Positions 1 through 10,515 of a stretch of 64,000 bases of DNA are shown here, piece after piece; position 1 is the first letter of the stretch, and every line of letters starts with the position of its first letter. The DNA is taken from the NCBI GenBank assembly GCA_033980235.1, contig CM067079.1, positions 29,263,647-29,327,646 of the forward strand. The letters are read 5' to 3'. This DNA is from Diadema setosum (lineage: Eukaryota > Echinodermata > Echinoidea > Diadematoida > Diadematidae). The notes under the pieces are model-generated. The model did not search any database and was not told the DNA's origin. It was given only the letters and a program-made list of their open reading frames with translations. The position numbers and the translations under genes are program-made.

Positions 1-3000
1 GTGTCGCGTGACCAAAAATTCTTCACCTACAATCAGTGCTGTACATTTGCATACTACATTGCTAACTAATGACGAGACATGACCCAACCTAAAGCAGTGC
101 TACTGATCCACATTGCTCGCCACACCCCATGTAAGCGATTGGGCCACCTGACTTTGATCAAGTAACTTCTTAATATTCAAACAGGTGGTTACAAAAATCT
201 TCCATGATACCTTTCATTAATGACACCCCTCCCCCTCATCTTTGCTTATATATGTTTGAACCGTAATCTACATTAATGTGGCTACTGATGCTGAACAAAG
301 AAATACTTTGCCTGTAGTGTACCACATCTTGCATCTACTGACATTTGCAGGACACGACCCACGACCGACTTTTTGACACAAAAGTATCTTGACACGACCC
401 CTTACATCAATGACACGCCCCTCGTCTTCGCTGACATGTGCTTGGACCGTCATCTACATTTATATGGCTTTTAATGCGTAACAAAAAAAAAATACTCTGT
501 CAGTAGTGTACCATATATCCTACATCTACTGACATTTGCAAAAACCTGCCCACCTTTATTTATTGCGCATAATGCCATAAAACAGCAACACATATTAAAC
601 ATTTTACTATATTTTAGTAGTTGCATGTGGTCACATTCATGTCTTTATACTGGGTTGCATGTACCGTTGGGTACAATTATCTATATAGGACATTGATATT
701 ATCAAGGGGCCACTGCACATAGATAAATCATCACTGCGGTACTCTATACCAAATCGTAGGGATATTCAGAAAAAAAAATTAATAATAATAATAATGTTCA
801 TTTTTTTTTTCAATTAGTAAAGGAAAACTCCAAAGCAGATGACTATACCTACCCACTTTTTTTCATATAATCCCTAAGAAATATAAAAAAAAAAAAAATA
901 CTACTCCATCAATTACAATCATTTATTCCATGTGCCGTGGGCCTTTTATTTGACAGTATATTTTCTTGAAACATGAATTTACATACCTCCAGTATATCTA
1001 AACACCCGGGGAGGTTATTTTGAGACCAGGGATATTAGCTACAGGCAAATGATAACGATGGTATCTCCCTTGTATTATAATGTAAGGAAAACACGCCCTC
1101 TGACACGAGCCGCAGATGAAAGAAGGTAGCTGGGTGTCACTAGCCACGGCTACGGGTGTTCCTCGCAGCTCTTGCTATACAATTTTGTACCTGGCTCTTT
1201 CCCAAGTGACTCTTGGCAAGGCGTGACCGGTCCTGACCTGCACCTTATTCATTGCGCATGATCTTACCAGAAGCCACGCCCCAAGAGTGACTTGTCGGTT
1301 TGCAGCCTTGCACGGTGCATTTTCCAAACACACACACACACAAAAAAGAAAAAAAAAAAGGAAAAGAGAGAGAAGAAAGACTACACTCAAAACAAAGGCA
1401 AAACAGCCAACCAATCATTTCTTGCATACCTAAAAAACTGCTCTTTCTATTGTGTTAATGTCCTCGTTTCCGAGGATTCTGTATCTATTGTTTCATTTAC
1501 TGCTAGAATGTGTTGCGTGACTTAGTGTCTGGCAATACATGTTGTATGCCTTAAATAACAACTGTCACGTGACAAAAAAAAATGTTATTACAATCCAGTG
1601 CTATACATTTGCATACATTTCTTCTATCGTACATTACTAATAACGAGACTTGGACCAATCTAAAGCAGTGCGCTAATGATCTACATAGCCACACCCCATA
1701 TATAGCGATTGGGCCACCTGACATTGACACAGGTGACTTCTTAATAAACAAACATTGGTTACAAAAGTATCTTCCACGACATCTTTCATCAATAAACACA
1801 CCCCCTCGTCTTTGCTTAAATGTGTTTTGACCATAATGTACATTCATAATGGCTACTGATGCGTAACAACAAGGAATACTCTGCCTGTGGTGTACCCCAT
1901 CACACTTCTACTGACATTTTGCAAGACACGACCCACGACCTGACTTTCGACACAAGTGTATGTTACACAACACCTTATGTCACGCCCCCTCGTCTTTGCT
2001 GACGTGTGCTTGGACCTTAGTTTTCATTGATATGGCTATCAATACGTAACAAAATAAAAATACTCTGCCTATAGTGTACCACCTCTTACATATACTGATA
2101 TTTGCAGAAAAAACATCATTATATATTCCATGTGCAGTGGGCCTATTATTAATTTTGACAGTATATTTTCTTAAAACATGAAATCACATACCCTCAGTAT
2201 ATTTAAACACCCGGAGAGGTTATTTTGAGACCAGGGATATAGCTACAGGCAATTGGTGACGATGTTATCTTCCTTGTATTATAATGCAAAGAAAACACGC
2301 CCTCTGACACAAGCCGCGGATGTAAGAAGGTATAGCTGGGTAGCCACGGCTAGGGGTGTTTGTTTTTGTTTTTGTTTTTGTTTTGTTGTTGGCAGATTAC
2401 ACAGAAACCTAATATAAATTTCCCTGTCTATTGTACATCAAAAAAAAAAAAAAAAAAACAGTGGCAGAAAATTTCAAAATTATACATAACTATGCAGTTC
2501 TTCGCAGCACTTGCTATACAATTTTGTACCTGGCTCTTTCTCAAGTGACTCTTGGCAGAGCGTGACCGGCCCTGACTTGCACCTTATTACATTGCGCATG
2601 ATCTGAACAGAAGCCACGCCCCACAAAGTGACTTGTCGGTCGCAGGGTGCATTGTCTGAACACAAATTAAAAAAGAAAACTAAACTCAAAACAAGAGCAA
2701 AACGGCCACCTATCAATTTCTTGCATGCCAAGACACCGCTCATTCTATTGTGTGAACGTCCAACTGTCCGAGCATCGTTTACTGACAGCATCTGTGTCGC
2801 GTGGCAGAAAAATTCTTGCCCTACAATCCACTGCTATACATTTGCATATATTTCTTCTACGTAACTCGTAACGAGACATAACCCAACCTAATGCAGTGTT
2901 AATAATCCAATTACTAGTCACACCCCGTGTTATCCAATTGGGCCACCTGATTTTTTTTTAACACAAATGTATCTTACACGATACCTTTCATTAATGACAC

Positions 3001-3300
3001 GCCCTTTCGTCTTCACTTACATAATTATGCTTAAAACCTAATCTACATTGATATAACTATTAATGCGTATCAAAGAAAAATATTCTGCCTGCAGAGTGCC
3101 ATATCTTGCATGTGCTGACCTTTATAAGGCGTGACCCACCCTTATTCACTGCGCATGATCCTTAACACTTGCCCCATATACTGTACTTAAATTTTCAAAC
3201 ATTTGAAAATAATTTTAAAACTTCAAAATTATATCTTTTTTAATCACAGTCATTATTTAAGAGAAATTTCCCCATGTCCTCCTCCATGACAGCATGCACG
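1..3300 (+). repeat. Long direct repeat, about 1.25 kb unit, three partial copies
   Basis: A block beginning GTGTCGCGTG, then a run through TACATTTGCATA, GACGAGACATGACCCAA and GGGCCACCTGA, occurs at 1, about 1562 and about 2793. Later blocks recur in the same order: the stretch with TTTTGAGACCAGGGATAT and AAAACACGCCCTCTGACAC at 1011-1160 and 2215-2360, and the stretch with ACCTGGCTCTTT and GACTTGTCGGT at about 1188-1310 and 2526-2650. The first copy is cut by the left window edge and the third is short and more diverged. Copies differ by substitutions and by A-runs and (AC)n tracts. No coding potential is visible in either strand. Either a tandem segmental duplication or a satellite-like repeat family; the direct repetition is seen, the mechanism is inferred. 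Confidence 0.8.
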
Positions 3301-3421
3301 GAAAACACGCCCTCTGCCGTTTGTTACAAATAAGTGTGAGCCATACTTTTCAATGAGTGGGCCATTGTTGCGTGACAGAAAAAAAAAAAAAAAAAAAGTC
3401 CGCCAATCGTGTACAGACTGT

Positions 3422-3640
3422 GTGTCGCGCGGCAGAGAATTCAGATTCAACAAGACGCTGTATATTTAAGACAGTGGTCACGTGACAAGAAATTCCGGTT
3501 TCACAGAAAGCACTGTGTACATTTAAAAGGCGAGTGCGTCTTGAGGCATAAAATTCCGATTTCACAAAACACTGTGTACATCTAAAAGAAAAGTGTCGCG
3601 TGGCACAAAATTCCTATTCCACAAAGCACACCAGTGGGAT
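3422..3640 (+). repeat. Tandem array, about 59-bp unit, four copies
   Basis: Units start near 3422, 3476, 3534 and 3593. Each has a GTGTCGCGTG-like opening, then AAATTCC and CACTGTGTACAT. The opening is the same motif that starts the large repeat at position 1, so the array looks like an amplified edge of that family. Confidence 0.75.
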
Positions 3641-4129
3641 GACATGAAAAATAAGCTTTATCTTGCAATAATGACAGGAAGCGACCCTATACCTTCATTG
3701 CGCATGGTCCTTAGCACGTGCCCCGCCCCATATAGTGATTACGTTGACTTTGGGGACTTTGTAACATAAGTTGCATTTTCCTACATCCACTTAAAAGTCG
3801 AAATATAATCTCAAAAAACACTACGAGCAATAATAACAAAATGAATTTACAAATTGATGTATATTCTACACCCTTCCTGACCGACCTTAAATTGATATGT
3901 ACGCGAGTAACCCAATCGAAACCCGTAACATACTGTTACCTATCAGGCACGTGTGAAGGCTCTTGACAAAGCAGTACTGAGTTTCCATGACGGAAGGAAA
4001 AAAAAAATTGATTTTATATGTGGTTGTTTTTAAGGACAATAAAAATTATCCCGTATACAACTATCCCGTATACAACGAATTTGACGGCACAGGAGAACAT
4101 TGAGGAGTAGTGATAAAAAATAAATAAAA
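3641..4129. other. No feature recognised
   Basis: AT-rich unique-looking DNA with scattered A-runs. No exon, TIR element or array was recognised. Confidence 0.5.
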
Positions 4130-4720
4130 AAGTCTATGGCAGGGATTTATGCATGTGGCGAAGTAAATAGGTTGTTTACCGCCATCTACGTTCACACTGT
4201 TGAAACTTACTTCTCAGGGCAACTTCCGGAAACTGAACTTCCTTCTTGTCAGAGTTGGAAAGTTTTTAGTTGGATTTTCACCTGAAGGTAAGTGTGAGTT
4301 GATATTTTAAGTAGCTGCCATGTTGTTTTACGTGTGATGATGTCGAAGAATGCTGAAGAATGAAGTGTGTGACGGATTTTTTTCTTAGAGCGAGAGCATA
4401 TCGTGCAAATGGTCCGAGTGTCTTGATACTTCTGTATCTCGTGTGTGTGGTATGCATTATGAAGCGAAGCTGACTTTCTCGCAACACGGAAGTAACCAGG
4501 CCCCGTAAATTTGGCCACAGAGAAGTTACTAGACTCGATGTTGGATGTGGTGCTGCAGCTGCAATACTACACACTGACATCGACAACTCGCCCAACAAAG
4601 CGGCGATTAAAAACGAACGGCCACCCACCCACCGTTCTTATACTTAGCTTTACGTTCCGTGCCCTTTCACTCGCTGTCTGAAGCTACGTCGTACACGCCT
4701 CCTGCTGGCTGTATCATAAG
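4130..4720 (+). promoter_or_regulatory. Promoter-like patch with possible 5' non-coding exon
   Basis: This patch is richer in CpG than its surroundings. It carries an ACTTCCGG ETS-type motif and a nearby CTTCC at about 4220-4245, and a CGGAAG copy near 4488. Just downstream is a strong splice-donor match, GAAG|GTAAGTG, at 4287/4288. ETS motifs followed within about 60 bases by a consensus donor is the layout of a housekeeping-type promoter with a short untranslated first exon on the + strand. No start codon lies between the ETS motifs and the donor. It could serve the PAK gene far downstream or another transcript. Purely a sequence-pattern inference. Confidence 0.3.
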
Positions 4721-5263
4721 AGTTTATGTTTTTGTTAGAAAAAAAAATGCTCTCTTATGCCATACTCGGGTTATAGATTTTCTACCTCTGCTACATTTCA
4801 ACAATGTCAACATTATCAATCAATAGATTTATGTTACATTTGAACTCTGAGCTGAGACCATTTCATTTGTACATAGTCCTACATTCTGCAAGGTGTATAA
4901 GTTACATTTTAAAGGGGAACCATTGAAAGTAATTTAGGCCTAACTGTTAATAGTACAAGTAGGCCTACTACTCTAGAATATAGAGACCAGAGTCTGTTAG
5001 TATAGAGCTCATAGTCATAGAGGTAATACTAACAGAAATGTAGCGGTATTAATATGATTAATAAGACTGGAACAAACAAAAATTGGTATTACTGTAGCAA
5101 TACAGAAGATTGAGAACAATTCATTACAATTCATTACAAAGAACCAGCAACTCTAGTCTCTCTAGCCTGACTGGACGCTGTGCATGACACAAGTTGTGTA
5201 CAGCGGCAGGGCTGTGTATAGTTACACTATTATTATAGTAACAGCAACTTGTGTGTTGCAATG
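4721..5263. other. No feature recognised
   Basis: AT-rich DNA without recognisable exons or repeats, apart from short local duplications such as two copies of TTCATTACAA near 5120. Confidence 0.5.
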
Positions 5264-5377
5264 TACTGTAAAAGTGGAAATTTTCACGTTGTTGAAATTT
5301 TCGCGCATTTGGCGCAATTAGAGGCTAGTGCGAAAATAAAAGCTTGCAAATATTTTTGCATGCCATAGAGTCTATGA

Positions 5378-6140
5378 TGTTCCAGTATAGTTTTGATATC
5401 ATGAATGTTTGCACACCATCTTATTTGTGTGACATATTCACATTGTCCATCCGCACTCATGAATATAGAACATGAAGTTCCAAGAATTTTGGTGTTGTCA
5501 TTCCAAAACAGAGTGAAAACAGAATGTGGTAAACGTGCCCTTTCAGTTGATGGTGCTTTACTGTGGAATAGCCTGCCACCCCCAGTGCAATATACCTAGT
5601 GTAAGAACGCTTTTAGTTCACAGTATTTGAAATGGTGTTCTGGGTAATAAGTTTTATCATTTTTTTTTTCCTGGATGCTGATTTATTTTGTAGTGAAGGG
5701 CAGTAAAAGAAACAGATTGTATGTTGTTGAATATTGTATAATGATTAATGTTGTTTATTATGTATTATGTTGAATTTTGAAGTATAGAATAGAATAATGT
5801 ACATGTATAAGTGAATTAGGAGTTTAGTATCAATAATTACGGATTTTGGATAGAAAAAATTGTAATGGTTGTGTGTTTTTTTTTTTTTCGGCACGTATAT
5901 TTTGTATATACTATATGATATATTTATACTATGGGGGGGGGTTCCATTTTTTATAAGCTCAGTAAGTTGGATTTTTTTTTTTTCATCCTGGTTGCATGTG
6001 ATACGGTTATTTTTAGTCTCATTCCTCATTTTCTCACTTTCATTTGTTGTGATATCTTGCGTGTGTGTACAGGGCCCCCTGGAAAACAGTTACTTGATTA
6101 CTGACGGGGCCACCCTGGATAAATAAACCGAAATAATAAT
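5378..6140 (+). mobile_element. 5'-truncated non-LTR retrotransposon (LINE) 3' end
   Basis: Within this insert, 5520-5600 reads GKRALSVDGALLWNSLPPPVQ. This resembles the well-known C-terminal signature of CR1/RTE-like reverse transcriptases (RAFSVxxPxLWNSLP). After a frame change at about 5600 the next frame gives NAFSSQYLKWCSG and then a stop, which fits the usual FKxxLKxxLF-like ending. The insert closes with GGGGCCACCCTGGATAAATAAA and a short AAATAATAAT tail at 6140, typical of LINE 3' ends. The copy is truncated at its 5' end, frameshifted and non-functional. Confidence 0.65.
5405..5650 (+). pseudogene. Decayed reverse-transcriptase C-terminus
   Basis: This is the coding remnant of the LINE at 5378-6140. 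The open frame 5405-5599 carries the LWNSLP signature near its end. The natural continuation needs a shift of frame around 5600 and stops near 5650. No upstream palm-domain motif (YxDD) is present, as expected for a 5' truncation. Family-level identity (CR1/L2/RTE) cannot be settled from so short a piece. Confidence 0.55.
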
Positions 6141-6243
6141 AGTTGCCGTCCTGATTCCACAGAATTAAAACCATGTGAAATTCATCTTACCCAGCCAAGT
6201 GCGAAAAATTACTCGCACAAAAACATCCACTTTTGTTACAGTA

Positions 6244-6745
6244 ATTAAGTAATTTAAGCTACATTGTACTTGGAGCTCACACCATACCTTGTAGTATAGA
6301 TACATCTATCTTTATGCAGAATCTCTGTAGCTGTCTCACCTCCACCCTTTTGAATGACAGTGTGCAAAATCTGATGGTAGTTCAGTGGAAGCACAATGTA
6401 TGTATTTCAGATATGTACAGTTGTACTGAACGCAGACTTCATCAGCTAAACCGGAACAGACAACTTGATGGTGATATCAAGCATTGCAGTATAATTACAA
6501 CATGGCCGAAGTCACAAAATCTATGAGTATGACTATGACTTGAGTCTTGTGATTGACAACAAATTCTGCTGAATGTTCATACAACAAAATTGTCAGCATG
6601 AATATTCATTCAGTAATACCCAGTCTACAACGTATTACAGTAAGTATTACCACTTAGCCATTGTCCTGTAAACTTGCATGGGTAATTGTATTTTAACAAT
6701 GAAGACAGAATAAACTGACCAGAAAGAATATAACAATTTACATTT
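6244..6745. other. No feature recognised
   Basis: Unique-looking AT-rich sequence. The short open frames have no recognisable protein character. Confidence 0.5.
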
Positions 6746-6747
6746 AG

Positions 6748-6836
6748 TGGAAAAATGAGCAAAGAAAATGGTATTCCATCAGGAATCTCGGGTTCAAATC
6801 CCGATGGAATCCCATTTTCTTTGCCCATTTTTCCAC
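6748..6836. repeat. Perfect-looking hairpin with tRNA-like T-arm/B-box
   Basis: Left arm GTGGAAAAATGAGCAAAGAA pairs with the right arm, which ends TTCTTTGCCCATTTTTCCAC; the pairing continues through GGTATTCCATC and GATGGAATCCC. The apex contains CGGGTTCAAATCCCG, which has the form of a tRNA T-arm and matches the RNA polymerase III B-box pattern (GGTTCAAATCC). No A-box or acceptor stem is evident, so this is not a tRNA gene. A tRNA-derived foldback or palindromic SINE fragment is the likeliest reading. Confidence 0.65.
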
Positions 6837-7257
6837 AATTGCATTTTAACTACTGCGTACCGGAACTACGATAAATTTAGTATGAAGGTTTTTATTGTAC
6901 AAGAGTCTGGAGTTTTGTTTTGTTTTGTTTTGTTTTGTTTTTGTTTTTTTTTGGGGGGGGTGGATATTTTGTTCTTCATCTTTTTCCCCCACTGAAAATC
7001 TCTCTTTACTGTTAACACAATGTGTAACTCTACGGGTTTGTAGGTTGTGGTGCAGTTCCTGTTTGTGAGTAGATAGAGGATGATATTATTCAATAATAAT
7101 TATGATAGACATAACAGACTTAGATGCCACTCACAGGAACAAGAATGAATTTAAATTCGATTTGATTGATTTGCCTTTTTTTTTTCTTTTTGCTTGATGG
7201 TGCTGCTCAGGAAGCGCTGAATGTATTTGAGCAAACAATCATGTGACCGATGAAGTT
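6837..7257. other. Low-complexity, no gene
   Basis: Contains a (GTTTT)n tract followed by T- and G-runs at about 6911-6960 and otherwise AT-rich DNA. No gene recognised. Confidence 0.5.
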
Positions 7258-7336
7258 AGCCTGTTGAAGACTATTCCTGAGAATACTCGGGCAGGCGTCT
7301 AGAGCAATGGAAGTTATAGCAAAATCAGTTGTCACA
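7258..7336 (+). repeat. Dispersed repeat, shared with 31851-31930
   Basis: The block AGCCTGTTGAAGAC...ACTCGGGCAGGCGTCTA...ATAGCAAAATCAG matches AACCTGTTGAGGAT...ACTCGGGCAGGTGTCTA...GTAGCCAAATCAG at 31851-31930. It directly abuts the TIR element starting at 7337, so that element may have inserted into it or the two may be one composite family. Confidence 0.65.
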
Positions 7337-8056
7337 TATGTGACCTGCTACAACAAAATGATCCTAAAGTCGGGCGAGGTCGATTATTGATAATGATATA
7401 TAACACATCTTATAAAAATGATCGGCTGCGGAGATATCGATGTTTAAAAGAGAGCATGTCGACGCGTCTAGGGAATCACTGTTTCGAGAAAAGCGCCCTA
7501 AAAGTTCTCCTTGCGATGCAATCACGACCAAGGGACACGCAAGTCGGTATTCACCTCCGGACAATAGAAGGTAAGCCCTAGCAACCCCCGCAATGCTCAT
7601 TCAAACACGGCGTCGGCGGTCTCCTCACCGACCAATCAGTGACCAGGATTCCAGGAGAAGCGGCTGGGCATAGCGCACCCCGCCACCACGGTCCAGTCGG
7701 CTGGGGAGTGTGCGAGCTTCACGCTTCGGTTAGCGGCAAGCAGCAAACTGACCAATGAGATCACTCTAGTCATTGTTAGGGGCGGAGCCTATGTGTGGTG
7801 CTCAATCCAAATGTTCGAACCAGTTTCTGCTTCGTTGAAACGCCAAAAACATGGCCCAGAAAAACGCAATTTTTTGGTCTTTCCTTTCATCATTTTGCTT
7901 CAAAATTTCGACAGATGATAGAAGACATGTCAGACTCTATGTCAAATTCAGAAAATCGTAAGTTTTGACCAATTTTTATGCTCTGACTTCAAACTCGATT
8001 TTCACGTCTTTGACCGTGCACGACTTTAGGACCATTTTGTTGTAGCGGGTCACATA
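7337..8056. mobile_element. Non-autonomous DNA transposon with about 45-bp TIRs
   Basis: The left end TATGTGACCTGCTACAACAA continues through AATGATCCTAAAGTCGGGC. The right end (8018-8056) is its inverse with a few mismatches, closing GTAGCGGGTCACATA. The 720-bp body is GC- and CpG-richer than its flanks, contains CCAAT-type motifs, and encodes no transposase-like ORF. Superfamily is undetermined because no clear target duplication is seen. Confidence 0.75.
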
Positions 8057-8418
8057 TTCTCCAAGAAATGAAGGGAAGAGAAACCCGTGCTGGGCCACTG
8101 ACCAGGCAGCAGCTGCAGAATCTACTCAGCCACTGCAGATGCATCGATGGCTCGATGAGGTGATACCGATAGGCAGTATTCGATAATAGGTGTGTGCAGA
8201 TGGAGGCGAATGAAGGAAGCGTGCACACACCGATGGTCTACGCGCGGCTAGTATTTTCAGATCTGGCTACTATCGCAGTGCGCACTAGTGCATGCTGATT
8301 TATCAAAATCAATATTTCACAGTTTTGGGCATCTTTTGTGATGGGATAGAATTTTCTCTAGAGTTCTTAGGACATGCTCTCACACCTCTCATATTTAAAT
8401 TTTAGGGGAGGGATTCCC
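8057..8418. other. No feature recognised
   Basis: Mixed sequence without exon or repeat signals, ending in GGGATTCCCTTTAA, which resembles the right end of a TTAA-type miniature element whose left end I could not find. Confidence 0.4.
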
Positions 8419-8550
8419 TTTAAGTCTCTTGATACTCAATTCCAATTTAAGTCTCTTGATACTCAATTCCAATTGGCTGATACCTGACTTTATATGTTTG
8501 ATTTTCTGACTTAATGTTTGATTGCAACTTTTTATGCAACAGGACCCAAG
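8419..8550. repeat. 28-bp tandem duplication and fragment of the 28413-28740 foldback family
   Basis: TTAAGTCTCTTGATACTCAA and its continuation occur twice, 28 bp apart (about 8419 and 8447). The following stretch, CAATTGGCTGATAC...TGTTTGATTTTCTGACTTA...TTTTTATGCAACAGGACCC, resembles one arm of the foldback element at 28413-28740. Confidence 0.6.
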
Positions 8551-8867
8551 TTCACTTTCTTGCATGTTTTTAGACGGTACTTTGCTATATTTACTTCATT
8601 TTCTGATTCATGATTATTGCTCAATATTTGAGGAAACTTGAAACTAAAGAGTCAGCCTTGAAAAAAAAAAGAAAACTTGAAAAAAAAACAAACTTTGGAA
8701 TAAAAAAATGCTGTCAAAATACATAAAAAGACATGAAAGGTGAACAAGACCTACAAAATTAATCACCAGGAAAGGCTCTGTAAAATATGTGCATACAGTA
8801 CTGTCATAAATATTAGTTTTGATTTGTTGTGTAGCTTGGGTGATGCTGACATTATACAGTGTACAGT
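8551..8867. other. No feature recognised
   Basis: A-rich sequence with several A-runs around 8655-8710. No exon or repeat recognised. Confidence 0.5.
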
Positions 8868-8960
8868 AAACCAGGGGCTGATCCAGGAATTACATAAGGG
8901 AAGGTGCCTTTACAAAATTAAAGGGGGGGGGGGGGGGGCGCAAGAGCCCTGGCCCTTTTT

Positions 8961-10274
8961 TTATGCCTCCGCCACGAAGTGGTGCCGGAGGCATTATGTT
9001 TTCGGGTTGTCCGTCCGTCCGTCCGTCCGTCCGTCCGTCCTTCCGTCCGTCCGTAATGAATTTTGTGGACAAGGTAACTATCGAAACCTGTTGAGGTATC
9101 CTAATGAAACTTGGCATGTATGTGTATTAGGGGGTGAAGTTGTGCCTATCAACTTTTGGGTGCACATGCTCAAGGTCAAAGGTCAAAAGGTCAAGGTCAA
9201 ATACATAAAATTTCACTATTTCCACCATATCTATTGAATGCCTGAAGATATTTTCTTGAAACTTAGTGTATACATGTTTTACCTAATTAAGATTCTCTGG
9301 TGAAAGTTTGGGTCATGAGGTCAAAGGTCAAAGGTCAAAAGGTCAGGGTCAAATACATAAAATTTCACTATTTCCACCATATCTATTGAATGCCTGAAGA
9401 GATTTTCTTGAAACTTAGTGTATACATGTATTACCCAATTAAGATTCTCTGGTGACAGTTTGGTTCATGAGGTCAAAGGTCAAAGGTCAAAGGTCAAAAG
9501 GTCAAGTAATAATATTAAAACTTCTATTTTTTTTCTCCGTACCTTGGAAAATTGTTCAAGGTATCTTCATGGAACATAGTATATACATGTAATGACTGGA
9601 AGTGATTATCTAGAGAATGTAGGGTTCATGGGGTCAAAGGTCAGGGGTCAAAGGTCAAGTGCAAGACTTCAAAATGTTACTATTACCCTCATATTTATGC
9701 AATGCCAGCAGGGTTATTTTTTTACACTTGGTGTATGCGTGTGTAACCTAATAGAAATTCTCTGGAAAGTTTTTTTTTTCTCTTTTTGCCTCAAAGGTCA
9801 AAAGGTCAAAGATAAGTGAAAGTGCTGAACTAACTTTTTCCTCCATATCTCGGAAGTGGCTCAAGTTACCTTGAAACTTAGTACATATTATGCATGTTCT
9901 ACCTGAAAGTAATTATCTTATGAATTTTAGGGTCAAGGGCCAGATGAAAATGGTAACAATTTACTATTCAATTCAGAAATTAAACTTTTTCTCCACACCT
10001 GTACCTTGAAAATTACTCAATGCCTAAATGTATGAATGGGTCAAAGTCAAGTTAAAGTCCTTAAATCCCTAGATACATGCTCTCCTATTCATCCAATTAA
10101 ACCTACGTCAAGGAAGGTGAACATTCAACACATTTGTGACAAACTTGTCATTCCAATATTTTGCCAATTTGTGAAAATGTAATCACACAGTGTCCACATG
10201 TACTATCTAGACCTATTGGGAAAATCATGCATTATGGCGGAGGCATACCAGTCGCCAAAGCGACATTTCTAGTT
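8961..10274 (+). mobile_element. GTCC/GGTCA-rich marine-invertebrate repeat
   Basis: The element opens ATGCCTCCGCCACGAAGTGG...GGAGGCATTATG and closes ATTATGGCGGAGGCATACCAG...AAAGCGACATTTCTAGTT, so its ends are inverted relatives. Near the left end is a (GTCC)n tract at about 9007-9055. The body holds five to six degenerate copies of a 140-160 bp unit, each with GGTCAAAGGTCA motifs followed by CACCATAT and TGAAACTTAGTGTATACATG. The open frame 8740-9237 is a by-product of the repeat and not a gene. Confidence 0.8.
9165..9960 (+). repeat. Internal tandem units with AGGTCAAAGGTCA motifs
   Basis: Units begin near 9165, 9318, 9468, 9631, 9790 and 9928. Each carries one or more AGGTCA hexamers, several as AGGTCAAAGGTCA, i.e. 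direct repeats spaced by one base. The rest of each unit decays towards the right end. Confidence 0.75.
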
Positions 10275-10515
10275 CTTTCTTATGTTTTAACAATTTAAAG
10301 TAAAGAGGGGGGCGTGTGCCCCGTGCGCCCCCTCTGGATCCGCCACTGTAAAAAGTAGAGTGTGGTCAACTGCATCATTGCTGCGTTTCATGAGTGAAGT
10401 CTTCCGGATGCTCAATGAATTATTTTGAAATTTGTGTGAATTGTCACCACGGAGGATCAATATTGAGAGAGATTGAGTCATTACACTCAGGTTTGTAGTG
10501 ATTATGTCACAGGCC

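Larger units (their letters stand above)
5264..6243. mobile_element. Foldback element (CGCGAAA type), split by a LINE insertion
   Basis: It starts TACTGTAAAAGTGG at 5264 and ends with the near inverse, CCACTTTTGTTACAGTA, at 6243. The intact relative at 45414-45611 is only about 198 bp and carries the same ordered landmarks (GAAATTTTCGCG, GCGTGCCATA, then CTTGATTCCGCGGAATT and CGAAAATATCCACTTTTACAGTA). Here the left landmarks end near 5375 and the right ones resume near 6142, so about 760 bp of foreign DNA sits inside. Confidence 0.8.
8868..10350. mobile_element. Foldback element interrupted by a second repeat
   Basis: The left part, ACAGTAAACCAGGGGCTGATCCAGG, then a G-run and CGCAAGAGCCCTGGCCC, is mirrored by the right part, GGGCGTGTGCCCCGTGCGCC then CCTCTGGATCCGCCACTGTA. 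The two halves belong to one short palindromic repeat. About 1.3 kb of a different element (8961-10274) lies between them. Confidence 0.65.

Noticed and set aside
3422..3640. CRISPR-like array
   Set aside because: Whole 59-bp units repeat, including the would-be spacers; ordinary tandem repeat.
4278..4628. 116-aa minus-strand open frame
   Set aside because: Falls over the promoter-like patch; low similarity to any protein pattern I know, and no splice or start support.
6790..6815. tRNA T-arm
   Set aside because: No A-box, D-arm or anticodon arm; the T-arm-like motif is the apex of a hairpin.
8740..9237. 165-aa open frame, the longest in the window
   Set aside because: It runs through a G-run, the (GTCC)n tract (giving VRPSVRPS) and GGTCA repeats of a dispersed element; not a gene.
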